Source: a virus
IMG/VR virus record: IMGVR_UViG_3300023238_000251
Location: 1 to 47,621 of that record
Length of the DNA stretch: 47,621 nt
Direction: 5' to 3' (one strand)
In this document: one piece after another, positions 45,985 through 47,621 of the stretch
How the letters are laid out: the number at the start of each line of letters is the position of its first letter
Position numbering within the stretch: the stretch's first letter is position 1
Notes under the pieces: generated by a model
What the model was told of the DNA's origin: nothing
The model's database searches: none
The model's input: only the letters and a program-made list of their open reading frames with translations
Program-made: the position numbers and the translations under genes

Positions 45985-47409
45985 ATGAGTACTAGACAAA
46001 ATACAGACTACGGTTATGAGATACAGAAAGTGTATCTTGAAATGATGATGAGCGATGCTGAAAGCTTTGTTCGATGCCAGGCGGTATTTGATCCTGATGC
46101 ATTTGATAGACGCTTGCATGACGGAGCAAAGTTCTTAACAGAGTATGTTACAGAACACAATGCCCTGCCTACATTTGATATGTTAAACGCTGCAACTCGA
46201 GCAGACTTGAAAGATCCAGGTGTGCTACAAGAGAATCATTATGATTGGTTGCTTGCAGAGTTTGAAACGTTTAGCAGACACAAAGCATTAGAAGCGGCTA
46301 TTCTTAAGAGTGCTGACTTGCTTGAGAAAGGCGAGTATGGTAGCTGTGAAGAACTAGTAAAGAAAGCTGTACAGATTGGTTTACAGAAAGACTTGGGCAC
46401 AGACTACTTTGCTGATCCGCGCAAGCGACTAGAATCAATTAAAGATACAAACGGACAAGTGAGCACAGGTTGGGCTGCTATGGACAAGAAATTGTTTGGT
46501 GGCTTTAACAGAGGCGAGCTGAACATCTTTGCAGGTGGTTCGGGTGCAGGTAAGAGTTTGTTCCTTGCTAACATCGGCGTTAACATGGCTGAGAAAGGTA
46601 TGAACGTTATGTATCTTACACTTGAGCTTGCAGAAAGTCTAGTAAGTATGCGTATTGATAGTATGCTTACAGGAATCAGCACACGCGATATCTTTAAGCA
46701 GATTGATGATGTTGAAATTAAAGTACGCATGATTGGCAAGAAGAGTGGAGCATTGCAGGTCAAGTATATGCCAAGTGGCAAGACAGCAAACGACATTCGT
46801 AGTTACATCAAAGAGTATGAGATTAAGTCAGGCAAGAAAGTAGACGTACTACTAATTGACTACTTGGACCTGCTCATGCCAGCAAGTATGAAAGTAAGTG
46901 CAGAGAACTTGTTTATCAAAGACAAGTATGTGAGTGAAGAACTACGTAACTTGGCAATGGAATTACAGTGTGTGTTTGTTACAGCAGCACAGTTGAATCG
47001 TGGAGCAGTTGAAGAAATTGAATTTGACCACTCGCACATATCAGGTGGACTGAGCAAGATACAAACAGCAGACAACGTGTTTGGTATCTTTACATCTAGA
47101 GCAATGCGTGAACGCGGACGCTATCAGTTACAGCTAATGAAGACACGTAACAGTTCGGGCGTAGGACAAAAGATTGACCTAGGCTTTGACGTAGACACAC
47201 TGCGCATCATAGACTGCGATCAAGATGATGACGACTCGTACTCCAGTGCAGGAGCAAGCTCAGGAGCAAGCTCAATTGTCAACAGTCTCAAGCGCACCAA
47301 CAATGCATCAGAAAATCCAACAGATGGTGCAACCGCGCCCAAAGTACGAGCTGCTACAGACAGCACCAAACTAAGACAATTTCTAAACAATCTAGGAGAC
47401 GACGAGTAA
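45985..47409 (+). CDS. gp41: Replicative DNA helicase gp41 (DnaB-like)
   Basis: Hexameric 5'-3' helicase that partners gp61 at the fork. 474 aa (T4: 475). N-terminal helical domain to about 140; RecA-like domain with Walker A FAGGSGAGKSLF near residue 187, MYLTLELAESLVSMR, Walker B-like VLLIDYLDLLMP, a Gln sensor in FVTAAQLNRG, and LMKTRNSSGVGQKIDLGFD as arginine-finger region. The C-terminal 50 residues are Ser/Asp-rich and then basic. It is intact: no intein, unlike the split inteins described by others in gp41 of related sequences. Same promoter type as primase. Confidence 0.95.
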   Translation: MSTRQNTDYGYEIQKVYLEMMMSDAESFVRCQAVFDPDAFDRRLHDGAKFLTEYVTEHNALPTFDMLNAATRADLKDPGVLQENHYDWLLAEFETFSRHKALEAAILKSADLLEKGEYGSCEELVKKAVQIGLQKDLGTDYFADPRKRLESIKDTNGQVSTGWAAMDKKLFGGFNRGELNIFAGGSGAGKSLFLANIGVNMAEKGMNVMYLTLELAESLVSMRIDSMLTGISTRDIFKQIDDVEIKVRMIGKKSGALQVKYMPSGKTANDIRSYIKEYEIKSGKKVDVLLIDYLDLLMPASMKVSAENLFIKDKYVSEELRNLAMELQCVFVTAAQLNRGAVEEIEFDHSHISGGLSKIQTADNVFGIFTSRAMRERGRYQLQLMKTRNSSGVGQKIDLGFDVDTLRIIDCDQDDDDSYSSAGASSGASSIVNSLKRTNNASENPTDGATAPKVRAATDSTKLRQFLNNLGDDE

Positions 47410-47411
47410 TC

Positions 47412-47621
47412 ATGATCCAACTACTAACATCAGCACAAGCACAGCAGTACGTACTAGACGATCCAGTACGTGCACATATTACAGCAGAGTTTAGAACCAC
47501 ACAGGGCAGACAAGTGTGGGCACTATACGAAGATCAATATGCTGTTGCTGATGAACCAAGTGATCATCCGTTGGCTATTATCTGTGTTGCATACACCAAT
47601 GCAATTCCCAAAAACGAACTA
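47412..47621 (+). CDS. Unknown protein, 3' end beyond window
   Basis: First 70 codons from ATG 47412, 2 nt after gp41: MIQLLTSAQAQQYVLDDPVRAH, then GRQVWALYEDQYAVADEP and LAIICVAYTNAIPKNE. The strand AIICVAYT after an acidic loop resembles part of an acyltransferase-like fold, but too little is visible. Probably in the gp41 transcript. Confidence 0.5.
   Translation, partial: MIQLLTSAQAQQYVLDDPVRAHITAEFRTTQGRQVWALYEDQYAVADEPSDHPLAIICVAYTNAIPKNEL

Noticed and set aside
45985-47409. Split intein in gp41, as known in related marine sequences
   Set aside because: gp41 reads through from 45985 to 47409 with an uninterrupted Walker A and the expected length of 474 aa.
1-47621. CRISPR arrays, tRNA genes, insertion sequences
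   Set aside because: I saw no regularly spaced repeats, no tRNA-like cloverleaf in the short gaps, and no transposase. All intergenic gaps are under about 160 nt.
1-47621. Cyanophage host based on related genes
   Set aside because: No photosynthesis or carbon-metabolism genes are in the window, and LPS heptose/Kdo genes do not point to a particular host. Host left open.

Overview
This window is part of the genome of a T4-like (Straboviridae/Kyanoviridae-type) contractile-tailed phage, most likely marine. It carries homologues of T4 gp4, gp13, gp14, gp15, gp16, gp17, gp18, gp19, gp32, gp41, gp61, probably gp62, UvsX, UvsY and UvsW, and late-promoter octamers of the T4 TATAAATA type. Many accessory proteins (peptide deformylase, Nudix hydrolase, NodU-like protein, several unnamed conserved proteins) are of the kind seen in marine T4-like cyanophages and pelagiphages. 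There are no photosynthesis genes here. Heptose (HldD, HldE) and Kdo (KdsA) genes suggest a Gram-negative host with an LPS inner core.

Layout. 1-5.3 kb (minus): gp14, a GIY-YIG endonuclease, gp15, a Nudix hydrolase, HldE and HldD (cut by the window edge). 5.3-20.9 kb (plus): gp13, a P-loop nucleotide kinase, a very large tail sheath gp18, tail tube gp19, a second tube-like protein, gp4, gp16, low-complexity acidic proteins, and the large terminase gp17 broken by a split intein and an endonuclease gene. 20.9-23.9 kb: gp32, UvsX, a small acidic protein, UvsY. 23.9-30.7 kb: a nine-gene glycan block (glycosyltransferases, polysaccharide pyruvyl transferase, nucleotidyltransferase-cupin fusion, three paralogous KpsC/KpsS-like proteins). 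30.8-36.3 kb: an unknown protein and UvsW in three pieces, separated by two split inteins with their endonucleases. 36.3-42 kb: conserved small proteins, KdsA, a radical-SAM stub, a probable gp62, peptide deformylase and a DnaE-like mini-protein. 42-47.6 kb: primase interrupted by a GIY-YIG gene, a NodU-like protein, a frameshifted SGNH hydrolase and the helicase gp41.

The most interesting content is (i) a set of fractured genes. TerL needs one trans-splicing event and UvsW needs two. Three different endonuclease genes sit in the breaks, and one is still fused in frame to its N-intein. The helicase inteins sit inside the Walker A and DECH motifs. (ii) A promoter architecture that predicts leaderless mRNAs. 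Four sigma70-type promoters have exactly 6 nt between the -10 box and ATG, and six late or late-like octamers have exactly 5 nt, so +1 falls on the A of ATG. (iii) A large surface-glycan programme (Kdo, heptose and several transferases) placed between recombination genes.

All calls come from reading the sequence and from remembered family motifs. No database search, structure prediction or promoter scan was run.
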